DNA of 64,000 bases, taken from Winogradskyella sp. (GTDB lineage Bacteria > Bacteroidota > Bacteroidia > Flavobacteriales > Flavobacteriaceae). Below are positions 1-10,324 of this stretch, in pieces; position 1 is the stretch's first letter, and each line of letters starts with the position of its first letter. The translations under genes and the position numbers were made by a program. The notes beneath the pieces are model-generated. The model did not search any database. It worked only from the letters and a program-made list of their open reading frames with translations, and had not been told where the DNA came from. The stretch lies in the NCBI RefSeq assembly GCF_003712105.1, contig NZ_RHLG01000001.1:310001-374000 (forward strand). Direction: 5' to 3'.

Positions 1-900
1 TTTTAATACTGAAAATGCTTTTTCAGTATACACTTCAACTGCCGCTTTTGTCGCATCTTTCGCACCAGTATCTGTAAAAATTTGTTTTACACGATTTACT
101 TTTTCCTCAGTATTTTCAGGCTTTGCGTTAAACAATTCTATTAATTCTGTTTTATCAGAACTAGAAGCAAACTCTAAAGCTTTTAGATACAAATATGTTT
201 TTTTGTTTTCTATAATGTCGCCTCCAACTTGTTTACCAAAAGTATCAGGATTACCAAAAGCATCGAGGTAATCATCTTGAAGCTGAAATGCAATGCCCAA
301 AAAACGTCCAAAATCATATATTCCGTTTTGATTATCTTCAGAAGCTTCTGCTACTATAGCACCCATTTTCATAGCACCACCAACTAATACAGCGGTTTTG
401 TATTCAATCATTTTAAGATATTCATCTATGGTAACATCGTTTCGGGTTTCGAAATCAACATCATACTGTTGACCCTCACAAACTTCAATAGCTGTTTTAC
501 TAAAAAGTTTAGCTAATGACTGAAACGTTTCAGGATTGTAATTTTCAAATAACTGATACGCCATAATTAGCATTGCATCTCCAGATAAAATCCCAGTATT
601 AATATCCCATTTTTCATGAACCGTTTCTTTGCCTCTACGCAGAGGTGCGTCGTCCATAATATCGTCATGCACTAATGAAAAGTTATGAAACACCTCAACA
701 CTAAGAGCTGCATCTAAGGCTTTATGATAATCTGCTCCAAAGCAATCACAAGCCATAAGCGTAAGCACAGGACGTAGCCGTTTACCTCCAATATTAAGAA
801 TATAGTTTACAGGATCGTAGAGATTTCTCGGTTCTCGATCCTTAATATAATTCTCTAAGTATTTTATAAATGATTCTTGATATTCTATAATACTATCCAT
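1..900 (-). CDS. polyprenyl synthetase family protein (partial, runs off the window start)
   Basis: Reverse-strand translation from ATG at 898-900: MDSIIEYQESFIKYLENYIKDREPRNLYDPVNYILNIGGKRLRPVL...VHDDIMDD...LQDDYLDAFGD; the two Asp-rich motifs of prenyl synthases. Not in the ORF track, probably because it is open at the edge. Confidence 0.93.
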   Translation of the reverse strand, partial: MDSIIEYQESFIKYLENYIKDREPRNLYDPVNYILNIGGKRLRPVLTLMACDCFGADYHKALDAALSVEVFHNFSLVHDDIMDDAPLRRGKETVHEKWDINTGILSGDAMLIMAYQLFENYNPETFQSLAKLFSKTAIEVCEGQQYDVDFETRNDVTIDEYLKMIEYKTAVLVGGAMKMGAIVAEASEDNQNGIYDFGRFLGIAFQLQDDYLDAFGNPDTFGKQVGGDIIENKKTYLYLKALEFASSSDKTELIELFNAKPENTEEKVNRVKQIFTDTGAKDATKAAVEVYTEKAFSVLK

Positions 901-1055
901 GACACAAAAATAAGTTTTTAAACATACTTAAGCTTAGTGTTTCCAATGTTAAAAAAACATTAAAACTTAGGAAACTTTTATTGTTTTTAAAGTTTCCTAG
1001 TGTACATTTGTACTCATTTTTAAGATTAGGTATTGCATTTCTAGGTGCACAAATA

Positions 1056-1664
1056 ATGAGAGACAAAATAATATATAAATCTTCTGAGCTTTTTCTAAAT
1101 CTTGGTTTTAAGAGTGTTACCATGGATGATATTGCATCAGAAATGGGCATATCCAAAAAAACAATCTATGTGCATTTTAGTAATAAAACCAAATTAGTAG
1201 AAGCTGTAACTTTTCATTTGTTTGACACAATTAGTTGCGGTATCGATGACATTTGTGAAAATGCTCCTAACCCTATTGAAGAACTTTACTCTATTAAGAT
1301 GTATGTGATGCATCATCTTAAAAATGAAAAAACATCACCACAATACCAGTTAAAAAAATATTATCCTTCAATACACGATGCACTTAAGTTGAAACAGTTT
1401 GATAAAATGCATGAATCTGTTTCTGATAGTTTAAAAAACGGAATTGAAACTGAAGTTTTTAGATCTAATATTGATGTCGAATTTATTGCCAGATTATACT
1501 TTAATGGTATGACTGGAATTAAAGACGAATCTATTTTCCCAAGATCTAAGTTTGATATGAATTACCTCATGGAAAATTTTCTGGAGTATCATTTACGTGC
1601 TATCGTTACTGAAAAAGGATTCAAAATATTAAATCAATTTATTAACAATCAATCGAAGTCTTAA
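1056..1664 (+). CDS. TetR/AcrR family transcriptional regulator
   Basis: N-terminal HTH 'FLNLGFKSVTMDDIASEMGISKKTIYVHFSNKTKLVEAV'; start placed at internal ATG (MRDKIIYKSS); stop overlaps the next ATG (TAATG). Confidence 0.9.
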   Translation: MRDKIIYKSSELFLNLGFKSVTMDDIASEMGISKKTIYVHFSNKTKLVEAVTFHLFDTISCGIDDICENAPNPIEELYSIKMYVMHHLKNEKTSPQYQLKKYYPSIHDALKLKQFDKMHESVSDSLKNGIETEVFRSNIDVEFIARLYFNGMTGIKDESIFPRSKFDMNYLMENFLEYHLRAIVTEKGFKILNQFINNQSKS

Positions 1665-3007
1665 TGAAACATTCTCTTTTCTTCTGTTTTTTAATGCTAA
1701 TATCTTTTGGTTACGCTCAAGATATTCCAAGTAGTTTTAGCTTACAAGAGGCCATAGATTATGCCTTAGAGAACAATAGACAAGCAAAAAATGCAGCTAG
1801 AGATATAGATGCTGCTAGAAAACAAAAATGGGAAACCACGGCAACAGGTTTACCTCAACTAGACGCTAATATTAGTTATCAAAACAATTTAAAGCAACAA
1901 ATTTCTTTGGTTCCTGCAGAATTTTTTGGCGGTAATCCTGGAGAATTTCAAGAAGTTATATTTGGTGTACAGCACAATGTGAACGCTACAGCAACTTTAA
2001 ATCAGCTGTTATTTGATGGCTCTTATCTGGTAGGATTACAATCGGCAAAGGTATTTCTTGAAATATCTCAAAATGCAAAAGAAAAGACCGATTTAGAAAT
2101 TCGAAAAAACGTAATTAATGCATACGGCAATGTATTGTTATCTGAAGAAAGTGTAAAAATTCTAGAAAACAATGTTGCAGTTTTAGAAAAAAATCTAAGT
2201 GAAACCACAAAGATTTATGAAAATGGATTGGAAGAGCAGGAAAGTGTAGAACAATTGCAGATTACATTATCTAATTTACGTAGTAACCTAAATAACGCTA
2301 ATAGACTAAAAGGCATTGCTTATCAATTATTTAATATCACCTTAGGCATTGAATACAATGCTGCTACTGCATTAACAGAGAATTTAGAAGACTTAGCTCT
2401 AAAGAACATTACTCTAGAATCTTTAAATGATGAAGAAGATGTTACTTCGACTATAGATTACCGCATTGCCGCAAATGATAAAAAATCTAAAGAGTTATTA
2501 TTAAAACTTGAAAAATCTAAAGCACTACCACAACTAAGCGCATTTTTAAATGGTGGTTATTTAGGTTTTGGAAATGAATTCACATTCTTTGATAGAGACC
2601 AAGAATGGGCTGGGTTTTCAACTTTGGGATTAAATCTTAGTGTTCCGCTTTTCAGTTCTGGTCAACGAAGCGCTGCAACACAACGTGCAAAAATTAACTT
2701 AGAAAAATCTCAAGAAGAATTAACTGAAACAGAGCAAAGGTTAAATCTTCAAATAGAGACGGCGAAAAGCAACTATAGATTTGCAGTTGAAGACTATGAT
2801 AATAAAAAGCAAAATCTCGCCCTTGCGGAACGTATTGAAAACAAAAATCAAATTAAATTTTTCGAAGGTATTGCTTCTAGCTTTGAGTTAAGACAAGCAC
2901 AAACACAATTATATACTGCTCAGCAAGAATTTCTTCAAACCATGCTTGATGTAATTAATAGCAAAGCAGAATTAGAAACAATCACTAATAAAATTCCTAC
3001 TAACTAA
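1664..3007 (+). CDS. TolC family outer membrane efflux protein
   Basis: Signal peptide, coiled-coil outer membrane efflux repeats; upstream of RND adaptor and permease. Confidence 0.93.
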   Translation: MKHSLFFCFLMLISFGYAQDIPSSFSLQEAIDYALENNRQAKNAARDIDAARKQKWETTATGLPQLDANISYQNNLKQQISLVPAEFFGGNPGEFQEVIFGVQHNVNATATLNQLLFDGSYLVGLQSAKVFLEISQNAKEKTDLEIRKNVINAYGNVLLSEESVKILENNVAVLEKNLSETTKIYENGLEEQESVEQLQITLSNLRSNLNNANRLKGIAYQLFNITLGIEYNAATALTENLEDLALKNITLESLNDEEDVTSTIDYRIAANDKKSKELLLKLEKSKALPQLSAFLNGGYLGFGNEFTFFDRDQEWAGFSTLGLNLSVPLFSSGQRSAATQRAKINLEKSQEELTETEQRLNLQIETAKSNYRFAVEDYDNKKQNLALAERIENKNQIKFFEGIASSFELRQAQTQLYTAQQEFLQTMLDVINSKAELETITNKIPTN

Positions 3008-3031
3008 TCATTCAAAAAAAACATTGACAAC

Positions 3032-4195
3032 ATGAGACATATATTTTCATTATTAGTCCTAACAATTCTTTTCGCTTCATGTAGTGGTGATAAGAGCACA
3101 GATTCTGTTGCAACTGTAATCGCAGAAGGTGATTTAACCAAAATGAAAAGCAAAAGAGATGAAGTTTTAAAGAGCTATGATAGTATTGGCAAAGTATTAG
3201 GCACTTTGGAAACTGCTATATCAGAAAAAGACACTCTAAAGCGTCTTCCTTTAGTAACTTCTTATAAAGTTGTGGATTCTACATTTAAGCATTTTATTGA
3301 TATACAAGGTGATGTTGATACCAAAGAAAACCTCCTTGTGTATCCAGAATATGCAGGAACACTTACTAATATATACGTAAAAGAAGGTCAAAAAGTTTCT
3401 AAAGGACAACTTTTAGCGCGGATTGATGATGGTGGTTTAGGTAATCAGTTAGCACAAATGCAAACACAATATGATCTAGCAAAAACGACCTTTGATCGTC
3501 AAGAGCGTCTTTGGAAACAAAAAATAGGAAGTGAGATTCAATATCTTCAAGCAAAAGCTAATAAAGAAGGATTAGAAAACTCTGTCAAGCAAATGCAATC
3601 ACAGCTTGGAAAAACAAGAGTTAGAGCTCCTTTTTCTGGTATAATAGATGAAATCATTACTGACCAAGGACAAGTTGTTGCGCCTGGAGCTAATCAACTA
3701 ATGCGTATTGTAAGTTTAAAAAATATGTATGTAAAAGCTTCTATTCCTGAAACCTATTTAGGTACAATAAATAAAGGTACTTATGTTAGTGTAGAATTCC
3801 CATCACTTGGCAAACAAATAGATGGAACCGTTAGACAAGTTGGTAACTTTATTAATCCAAGTAATAGAACTTTTGAAATTGAGATTTCAATTCCGAATAA
3901 AGACCAATTGATAAAGCCGAATCTTGTTGCTAATCTAGAGATTAACGATTATGCTAATGAACATGCAATAATAATCCCTGATAATGTTATACAAGAAAAT
4001 GCTAGAGGCGAGAAGTTTGTTTATATCATTTCCGACTTGAAAGATTCTGAAGCAACCGTTACTAAAACACTTGTAAATCTTGGGTTGGCATATGATGGCT
4101 ATGTAGAAGTGTTAGATGGATTAAAGCCTGAAGACCTTATTGTTAAAGATGGAGCTATTACAATGAGAGATGGCTTAGCAGTAAAAGTTCAATAA
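3032..4195 (+). CDS. efflux RND transporter periplasmic adaptor subunit (lipoprotein)
   Basis: Lipobox-like 'LFASCSG'; 'VYPEYAGTLTNIYVKEGQKVSKGQLLARID' biotinyl-lipoyl-like domain; 'TRVRAPFSGIIDEI'. Confidence 0.93.
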   Translation: MRHIFSLLVLTILFASCSGDKSTDSVATVIAEGDLTKMKSKRDEVLKSYDSIGKVLGTLETAISEKDTLKRLPLVTSYKVVDSTFKHFIDIQGDVDTKENLLVYPEYAGTLTNIYVKEGQKVSKGQLLARIDDGGLGNQLAQMQTQYDLAKTTFDRQERLWKQKIGSEIQYLQAKANKEGLENSVKQMQSQLGKTRVRAPFSGIIDEIITDQGQVVAPGANQLMRIVSLKNMYVKASIPETYLGTINKGTYVSVEFPSLGKQIDGTVRQVGNFINPSNRTFEIEISIPNKDQLIKPNLVANLEINDYANEHAIIIPDNVIQENARGEKFVYIISDLKDSEATVTKTLVNLGLAYDGYVEVLDGLKPEDLIVKDGAITMRDGLAVKVQ

Positions 4196-4213
4196 CGTAG
4201 ATAATCACCAATT

Positions 4214-7200
4214 ATGGAAAATACTAAAGTTAAATATTTCGGATTATCCTCTTGGTCAATTGACAATAGGAAAACAGTCTTCGTTATAATTGCCATTATT
4301 CTTTTTGGTGGATTATTAAGTTATTCAAGCTTACCAAGAGAGTCATTTCCTGAAATTATTGAGTCAAAAATTTATGTCAGCTCAATATACCCTGGTAATG
4401 CTGCTGAGGATGTAGAGAAATTAATTACAAAACCGCTAGAAGAAGAGTTTGATGACATCACTGGTGTTACTAAAATTACGTCAACTTCGGTTCAGGATTA
4501 TTCTTCTATTCAAGTCGAATTTCAAGAAGATATTACTCCAGAAGAAGCTAAGGTTAAGATAAAGGACAAAATAGATAATGTAAAGGCTCAGCAAGATTGG
4601 CCTACCATTGATGGTGGTGTAAAGGTAGAACCTAATGCTTTTGACCTTAATATTTCTGAAGTTACACCTATTGCTAACATAAATATTACAGGTGATTTTA
4701 CTTCAGAGCAATTAAAAGATTTTGCAGAATTACTTCAAGATGAAATAGAAGAATTAGGTGAAATTAAAGAAGCTCAAATTTTAGGTGCCGAGGATAAAGA
4801 AGTTGAAGTCGCTGTAGATGTTTTTAAAATGAATGCATCAAACCTAAGCTTCAATGATATTATTGGTGCTATTCAGTCTGAAAATGTGACTATCTCTGGA
4901 GGTAATGTTATTCAAAATGGCATGCAACGTAATATCCGCGTTTTAGGTGAAATCGAAGATCCACAAGAATTACAAAATGTGGTTGTTAAAAATGATGGTG
5001 GTAGAATTTTATTAAGAGATGTCGCAAAGGTTAATTTTAGAGAAAAGGACAGAACGACCTATGCAAGAGAATACACTGAGCCAGTTGTAATGCTTAGTAT
5101 AATGAAGAAAAGTGGCGAAAATATGATTACTGCCATTGAAAAAATTAAAGTCATTTTGGACGAAGCGGTTGGTACCTATATTCCTGAAAATTTGAATATC
5201 TCTATAACCAATGACCAATCTACCAGAACTGAAGCTCAGGTATCTGAATTAGAGAATAGTATCATTTTTGGTGTACTATTAGTGGTTGGTGTATTAATGT
5301 TTTTCCTCGGTTTCAGAAATGCCATTTTTGTGGGTATAGCTATACCACTTTCTATTATGATGTCGTTCTTAATTCTTCCAATTTTTGGAGGATTTATAGG
5401 TATAAATATTACCCTAAACACAATGGTACTTTTTGCGACTGTAATGGGATTAGGAATGTTAGTAGATAATGGTATTGTGGTAGTCGAAAACGTATATCGC
5501 CTTATGGACGAAGGTGTGCCTAGATTTGAAGCTGCTAAACAAGGAGTAGGAGAAATTGCATGGCCAATTATTGCCTCTACAGCGACAACCTTAGCGGCCT
5601 TTTTACCTTTAGGATTCTGGCCAGGAATAATGGGTAAATTTATGATATACTTCCCATTAACCTTAGCTACTGTACTTGGGTCTTCGTTATTTGTGGCCTT
5701 GATTATTAATTCAATGTTGACTTCAGTATTTATGAAAACTGAAGAAGCTAAAATGGAGAGAAATGCACTTATTAGAATAAGTTTAGGGCTATTCATTTTT
5801 GGTGCATTATTGACAATTTCTGGTTTGTTTAAAACCAATATCATTTTCTCTATAATTGGTCCAATCGCATTATTAGTTGGGCTAATCATGGCAATAACAG
5901 GTTGGCTTAACAGAGCTAAAACAAAACGATTAAAAAATGGGCTAGCATTATTTGGAGCTGGCGTATTACTGTCTATAATTGGTTTTATCGGCGGACCAAA
6001 AGCATTTTTAGGGTTTGGTAATTTGTTTATTCTATTAGCTGGTTTATTATGGTTTCATAAATATGCACTTCTTCCACTCTCTGAGAAGTTTCAGTATAAG
6101 TGGTTACCTGCACTAGAGAATAGATATAAAGGATTTTTAGATTTTGCCCTTAGAGGTAGCAATGCTTATAGATTTTTCTTTGGCACATTTGGGTTGCTAC
6201 TATTGTCCTTTGTCGTTTTTGGTGCATCTTCAATAAACACACTTTTCTTTCCAGAGAATGAAGCAAATCAAGCTATTGTTTACATAGAATATCCTGAAGG
6301 AACCGATATTGCTAAGACCAATGAAATTACAGAAGACATCGAAGCAAAAGTTATCGAGACCTTAGACCAATTCACCTATACAAAAGATGGAAATCCATAT
6401 AACTTTATGGCTGAATCTATTATTTCTCAGGTAGGTGAAGGCGCTGGTAATCCTCAGACTGATGGTGGCTCTCAAGCCGAAATGCCACATAAAGGTAAAG
6501 TAACTGTACTTTTCAGAGAGTATAAGTATCGTGTGGACGCCAATGGAGATAAAGTAAGCAGTAACGATGTTTTAACTAAAATCCGTAAAGCTGTTCAGGG
6601 TTATCCAGGTGTTTCGGTAATAGTAGATAAAGACCAAAATGGTCCTCCTGCAGGATATGCAATAAATATGGAGGTCAAAGGTGAAGATTACAATGAACTT
6701 TTAGCTGAAGCAGAAAATATTCAGCAGTTTATTAATGAGGCTAATATCCCTGGTATTGAAGAGTTGAAGATCGATGTGAATCAAAACAAACCAGAAATGG
6801 AAGTTTTTGTTGACAGAAAAAAAGCTGGTGAATTAGGCGTTAGTACTACTATGGTTGGACGCACATTACGTCAAGCAATATATGGTTTTGACGCGTCTAC
6901 TTATAAAGAAGGAGAAGATGATTACGATATTTATGTTCGTTTCAATAACGAGAATAGATATAATGAAAGTGCATTATTTAATCAGTCTGTAACATTTAGA
7001 GATAATAATGGAAAACTGAAGAAAATACCAATTTCCTCTGTTGTTAATAAGCGTAATATCGCAACCTTTAGTTCTATAAAACGTAAAGATTTAAAACGTG
7101 TTATTACGGTTTACTCAAATGTATTAGAAGGTTATAACGCCACTGAAATAGTTGGTAAGATTACTAATCTTATGACTAACTACAAGTTACCGAGAGGTAT

Positions 7201-7849
7201 TAATTACGACTTTACTGGTGAGCAAGAAGAGCAAGCAAAAAACATGGCATTTTTAAGTAAAGCATTAGTCATTGCTTTAGCATTAATCTTATTAGTAATT
7301 GTAGCACAATTTAATTCTATCAGTAAACCAGTAATTATTTTTGGTGCAATTATTCTCAGTTTTATAGGAGTACTTTTCGGAATGGTAATTTTCGGTGATG
7401 ATTTTGTAATAATCATGACCATGATGGGAATTATTGCCTTAGCAGGTATTGTGGTTAATAATGCGATTGTATTAATAGATTATACACAACTTTTAATCGA
7501 TAGAAAAAAGATTGAACTTGGTCTTGATGAAGATAGCTTATTAAGTAGAGAAGATTATAGAGATGCTATTATAGAAGGTGGTCGTGCACGTTTAAGACCT
7601 GTATTGCTTACAGCAATTACCACAATCTTAGGCCTTTTACCTCTTGCGGTAGGTTTCAATATTGACTTTTTCTCTCTATTTACAGAGTTTGACCCTCATA
7701 TTTATTTTGGTGGCGACAATACTATTTTCTGGAAACCCATGTCCTTAACAATTATATATGGATTAGTATTTGCAACATTTTTAACATTGGTAATTGTACC
7801 TGTAATGTTTTACTTGTTGAACAGGGCCAAAATACGATTTGCATCATAA
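4214..7849 (+). CDS. efflux RND transporter permease subunit (AcrB/HAE1-like)
   Basis: 1211 aa; 'PRESFPEI', 'GLGMLVDNGIVVVENVYR', 'GIIALAGIVVNNAIVLIDY', 'RARLRPVLLTAITTILGLLPLA'. Confidence 0.95.
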   Translation: MENTKVKYFGLSSWSIDNRKTVFVIIAIILFGGLLSYSSLPRESFPEIIESKIYVSSIYPGNAAEDVEKLITKPLEEEFDDITGVTKITSTSVQDYSSIQVEFQEDITPEEAKVKIKDKIDNVKAQQDWPTIDGGVKVEPNAFDLNISEVTPIANINITGDFTSEQLKDFAELLQDEIEELGEIKEAQILGAEDKEVEVAVDVFKMNASNLSFNDIIGAIQSENVTISGGNVIQNGMQRNIRVLGEIEDPQELQNVVVKNDGGRILLRDVAKVNFREKDRTTYAREYTEPVVMLSIMKKSGENMITAIEKIKVILDEAVGTYIPENLNISITNDQSTRTEAQVSELENSIIFGVLLVVGVLMFFLGFRNAIFVGIAIPLSIMMSFLILPIFGGFIGINITLNTMVLFATVMGLGMLVDNGIVVVENVYRLMDEGVPRFEAAKQGVGEIAWPIIASTATTLAAFLPLGFWPGIMGKFMIYFPLTLATVLGSSLFVALIINSMLTSVFMKTEEAKMERNALIRISLGLFIFGALLTISGLFKTNIIFSIIGPIALLVGLIMAITGWLNRAKTKRLKNGLALFGAGVLLSIIGFIGGPKAFLGFGNLFILLAGLLWFHKYALLPLSEKFQYKWLPALENRYKGFLDFALRGSNAYRFFFGTFGLLLLSFVVFGASSINTLFFPENEANQAIVYIEYPEGTDIAKTNEITEDIEAKVIETLDQFTYTKDGNPYNFMAESIISQVGEGAGNPQTDGGSQAEMPHKGKVTVLFREYKYRVDANGDKVSSNDVLTKIRKAVQGYPGVSVIVDKDQNGPPAGYAINMEVKGEDYNELLAEAENIQQFINEANIPGIEELKIDVNQNKPEMEVFVDRKKAGELGVSTTMVGRTLRQAIYGFDASTYKEGEDDYDIYVRFNNENRYNESALFNQSVTFRDNNGKLKKIPISSVVNKRNIATFSSIKRKDLKRVITVYSNVLEGYNATEIVGKITNLMTNYKLPRGINYDFTGEQEEQAKNMAFLSKALVIALALILLVIVAQFNSISKPVIIFGAIILSFIGVLFGMVIFGDDFVIIMTMMGIIALAGIVVNNAIVLIDYTQLLIDRKKIELGLDEDSLLSREDYRDAIIEGGRARLRPVLLTAITTILGLLPLAVGFNIDFFSLFTEFDPHIYFGGDNTIFWKPMSLTIIYGLVFATFLTLVIVPVMFYLLNRAKIRFAS

Positions 7850-7934
7850 TAGAATTAACAATAACATTCAATTAGCTTTAGATAAGTAAGTAAGATTTTT
7901 TATTAGAAAGACGATTGAGTATGTATTAGTTAAG

Positions 7935-7965
7935 AAAAACCGCAACATTTGTTGCGGTTTTTAAT
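7935..7965. terminator. Rho-independent terminator-like hairpin
   Basis: AAAAACCGCAAC-ATTT-GTTGCGGTTTTT perfect stem with flanking A/T tracts between the RND permease and aspS. Confidence 0.8.
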
Positions 7966-7987
7966 TTATAGAATCATTCAACTTCAC

Positions 7988-7995
7988 TAAATTTG
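7988..7995 (+). promoter_or_regulatory. putative Bacteroidota -7 element (TAAATTTG) for aspS
   Basis: Matches TAnnTTTG, 18 nt upstream of the aspS ATG. Confidence 0.5.
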
Positions 7996-8013
7996 CGGAC
8001 TTAACTTTTTGAA

Positions 8014-9762
8014 ATGTATAGAAGTCATACTTGTGGCGAATTAAGAGCCGCACACAACAATACAGAGGTTACCCTAAGTGGTTGGGTACAAGGTGTTAGA
8101 GACAAAGGTTTTATGGTTTACGTAGATTTACGTGACCGTTACGGTATAACACAGTTGTACTTTGATGAAGAGCAAACCGAGGCATCTATCCTTGAGAATG
8201 CTCAAAAACTAGGTAGAGAATTTGTTGTTCAGGTAAAAGGAAAAGTACAGGAACGTGCTTCTAAAAACCCTAATATTCCAACTGGAGATATAGAGGTTTT
8301 GGTTTCCGAGTTGACTGTATTAAATAATTCTATTACGCCACCATTTACTATTGAAGATGAAACTGATGGTGGTGATGACTTGCGTATGAAATATCGCTAT
8401 TTAGATATTAGACGTAATCCAGTTAAGAATAGCTTAATCTTTAGACATAAAGTAGCGCAAGCGGTTAGAAACTATTTATCTACTGATGGTTTTATTGAAG
8501 TAGAAACACCATATTTAATTAAATCAACTCCTGAAGGAGCTCGTGATTTTGTTGTGCCTTCTCGTATGAATGAAGGGCAATTCTATGCACTTCCACAATC
8601 ACCACAAACATTTAAGCAGCTGTTAATGGTTGGTGGCATGGATAAATACTTTCAGATTGTGAAGTGTTTTAGAGATGAAGATTTACGTGCCGATAGACAA
8701 CCTGAGTTTACGCAAATAGACTGCGAAATGGCATTTGTGGAACAAGAAGATATCTTAAATACTTTCGAAGGTTTAACACGTCATTTGTTGAAAGTAATCA
8801 ATGATGTGGATGTGGATAAATTCCCAAGAATGCTTTACGATGATGCGATGCGTCTGTATGGTAATGATAAACCAGACATTCGTTTTGGCATGCAGTTCGG
8901 TGAGTTAAATGAGGTTGCGCAACATAAAGATTTTAATGTATTCAATAGTGCTGAACTAGTTGTTGGTATTGCTGTGCCAGGAGGAAATGCATATACAAGA
9001 AAAGAAATAGATAAACTTATTGATTGGGTTAAGCGCCCACAAGTTGGAGCATTAGGTATGGTATATTGCCGTTGCAATGATGATGGCACTTATAAATCAT
9101 CGGTTGATAAGTTCTATGACCAAGATGACTTAGCCAAATGGGCAGAAGTTACTGGTGCTAAAGCAGGTGATTTAATTTGTGTGCTTTCTGGAGAAACTAA
9201 TAAAGTAAGAGCACAACTAAGTGCGTTACGTATGGAATTAGCTGAACGTTTAGGACTTAGAAAACCTGACGAATTTGCACCGCTTTGGGTTATGGATTTT
9301 CCATTGTTAGAATGGGACGAGGACACTGAGCGTTATCATGCTATGCATCACCCATTTACTTCACCAAAACCAGGTCAGTTAGAATTATTAGATTCTAAAC
9401 CAGGTGAAGTAAAAGCAAATGCTTACGATTTAGTTTTAAACGGAAACGAAATTGGTGGCGGCTCTATTCGTATTCACGATAAAGCTACCCAAGCTATAAT
9501 GTTGAAACATTTAGGATTTTCTGAAGAAGAAGCTAGAGCACAATTCGGATTTTTAATGGATGCTTTTGAATATGGTGCACCACCACATGGCGGTATTGCT
9601 TTTGGTCTTGATAGATTGGTTGCAATCTTGGGTGGGCAAGAAACCATTAGAGATTTTATTGCATTCCCAAAAAATAATTCAGGTCGTGATGTTATGATAG
9701 ATGCACCTGCACCAATCGACAAAGAACAACTGGATGAATTGAATTTGAAGTTGACTGATTAA
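8014..9762 (+). CDS. aspS: aspartate--tRNA ligase
   Basis: Full-length class II aaRS: '[32 protein letters not shown]', '[18 protein letters not shown]', '[15 protein letters not shown]'. Confidence 0.98.
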   Translation: MYRSHTCGELRAAHNNTEVTLSGWVQGVRDKGFMVYVDLRDRYGITQLYFDEEQTEASILENAQKLGREFVVQVKGKVQERASKNPNIPTGDIEVLVSELTVLNNSITPPFTIEDETDGGDDLRMKYRYLDIRRNPVKNSLIFRHKVAQAVRNYLSTDGFIEVETPYLIKSTPEGARDFVVPSRMNEGQFYALPQSPQTFKQLLMVGGMDKYFQIVKCFRDEDLRADRQPEFTQIDCEMAFVEQEDILNTFEGLTRHLLKVINDVDVDKFPRMLYDDAMRLYGNDKPDIRFGMQFGELNEVAQHKDFNVFNSAELVVGIAVPGGNAYTRKEIDKLIDWVKRPQVGALGMVYCRCNDDGTYKSSVDKFYDQDDLAKWAEVTGAKAGDLICVLSGETNKVRAQLSALRMELAERLGLRKPDEFAPLWVMDFPLLEWDEDTERYHAMHHPFTSPKPGQLELLDSKPGEVKANAYDLVLNGNEIGGGSIRIHDKATQAIMLKHLGFSEEEARAQFGFLMDAFEYGAPPHGGIAFGLDRLVAILGGQETIRDFIAFPKNNSGRDVMIDAPAPIDKEQLDELNLKLTD

Positions 9763-9770
9763 CTAAGAAG

Positions 9771-10217
9771 TCAACTTCTTGATGGGAAAATGCCATTTAC
9801 ACAAATGACATATCTTATCACGGTATAAGGTTGCATATTTGTAGATGTAGAATCGCTGTATGTTCCATTTTCATCTGGTTTTACAGCTTTTTGTGTGCCA
9901 TTTTCCACACCACCTTTTTCACCTTGTCGTCTTGTTGTTAATCCTGGCGCGCTGCCTTGACCAACAGGCACTCGACCACGCAAATCAGGTAAAGCAAAGG
10001 TCGTACGACCATCACCGCCATATTGTGTTCCTAATAATGCGAATAAAGCATTGTGATCAGAAATTTTTAATAGTCTCCCATCACATTCCATCCAGCCGCG
10101 TTGATCAAAATTTACAGCGGTTAACTTAATGTCACCAAGATAAGATTCTTGTGCATTTCCCATGTTGCAGATTGCCAACAAAGCTATTAACGATAAGAAA
10201 AAGGTTGCTCTTTTCAT
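9771..10217 (-). CDS. secreted phage tail collar-domain protein (microcystin-dependent-like)
   Basis: Signal peptide MKRATFFLSLIALLAICNMGNAQ followed by 'GWMECDGRLLKISDHNALFALLGTQYGGDGRTTFALPDLRGRVPVGQG'. Confidence 0.85.
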   Translation of the reverse strand: MKRATFFLSLIALLAICNMGNAQESYLGDIKLTAVNFDQRGWMECDGRLLKISDHNALFALLGTQYGGDGRTTFALPDLRGRVPVGQGSAPGLTTRRQGEKGGVENGTQKAVKPDENGTYSDSTSTNMQPYTVIRYVICVNGIFPSRS

Positions 10218-10324
10218 GATTAGAGTTTTAGTTTAAAATTGTTTTTTAACAAGTTACAAAATTCTTAAATTGGAGCCATAACTTTAGAATTCCTTAGATA
10301 TCAAAAGTCTAAAGGTTTCATCTT

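Noticed and set aside
893-1156. 87-aa minus-strand ORF
   Set aside because: Overlaps the start of the real polyprenyl synthetase (ends at 900) and runs antisense to the TetR gene; no recognisable domain.
5236-5889. 217-aa minus-strand ORF inside the RND permease
   Set aside because: Antisense of a long hydrophobic coding region; Ile/Pro/Lys/Thr-rich shadow translation with no domain.
10282-10314. CTTTAGA-N19-TCTAAAG inverted repeat before the ClC gene
   Set aside because: Only 7-bp arms in AT-rich DNA with a long spacer; too likely by chance to claim as a site.
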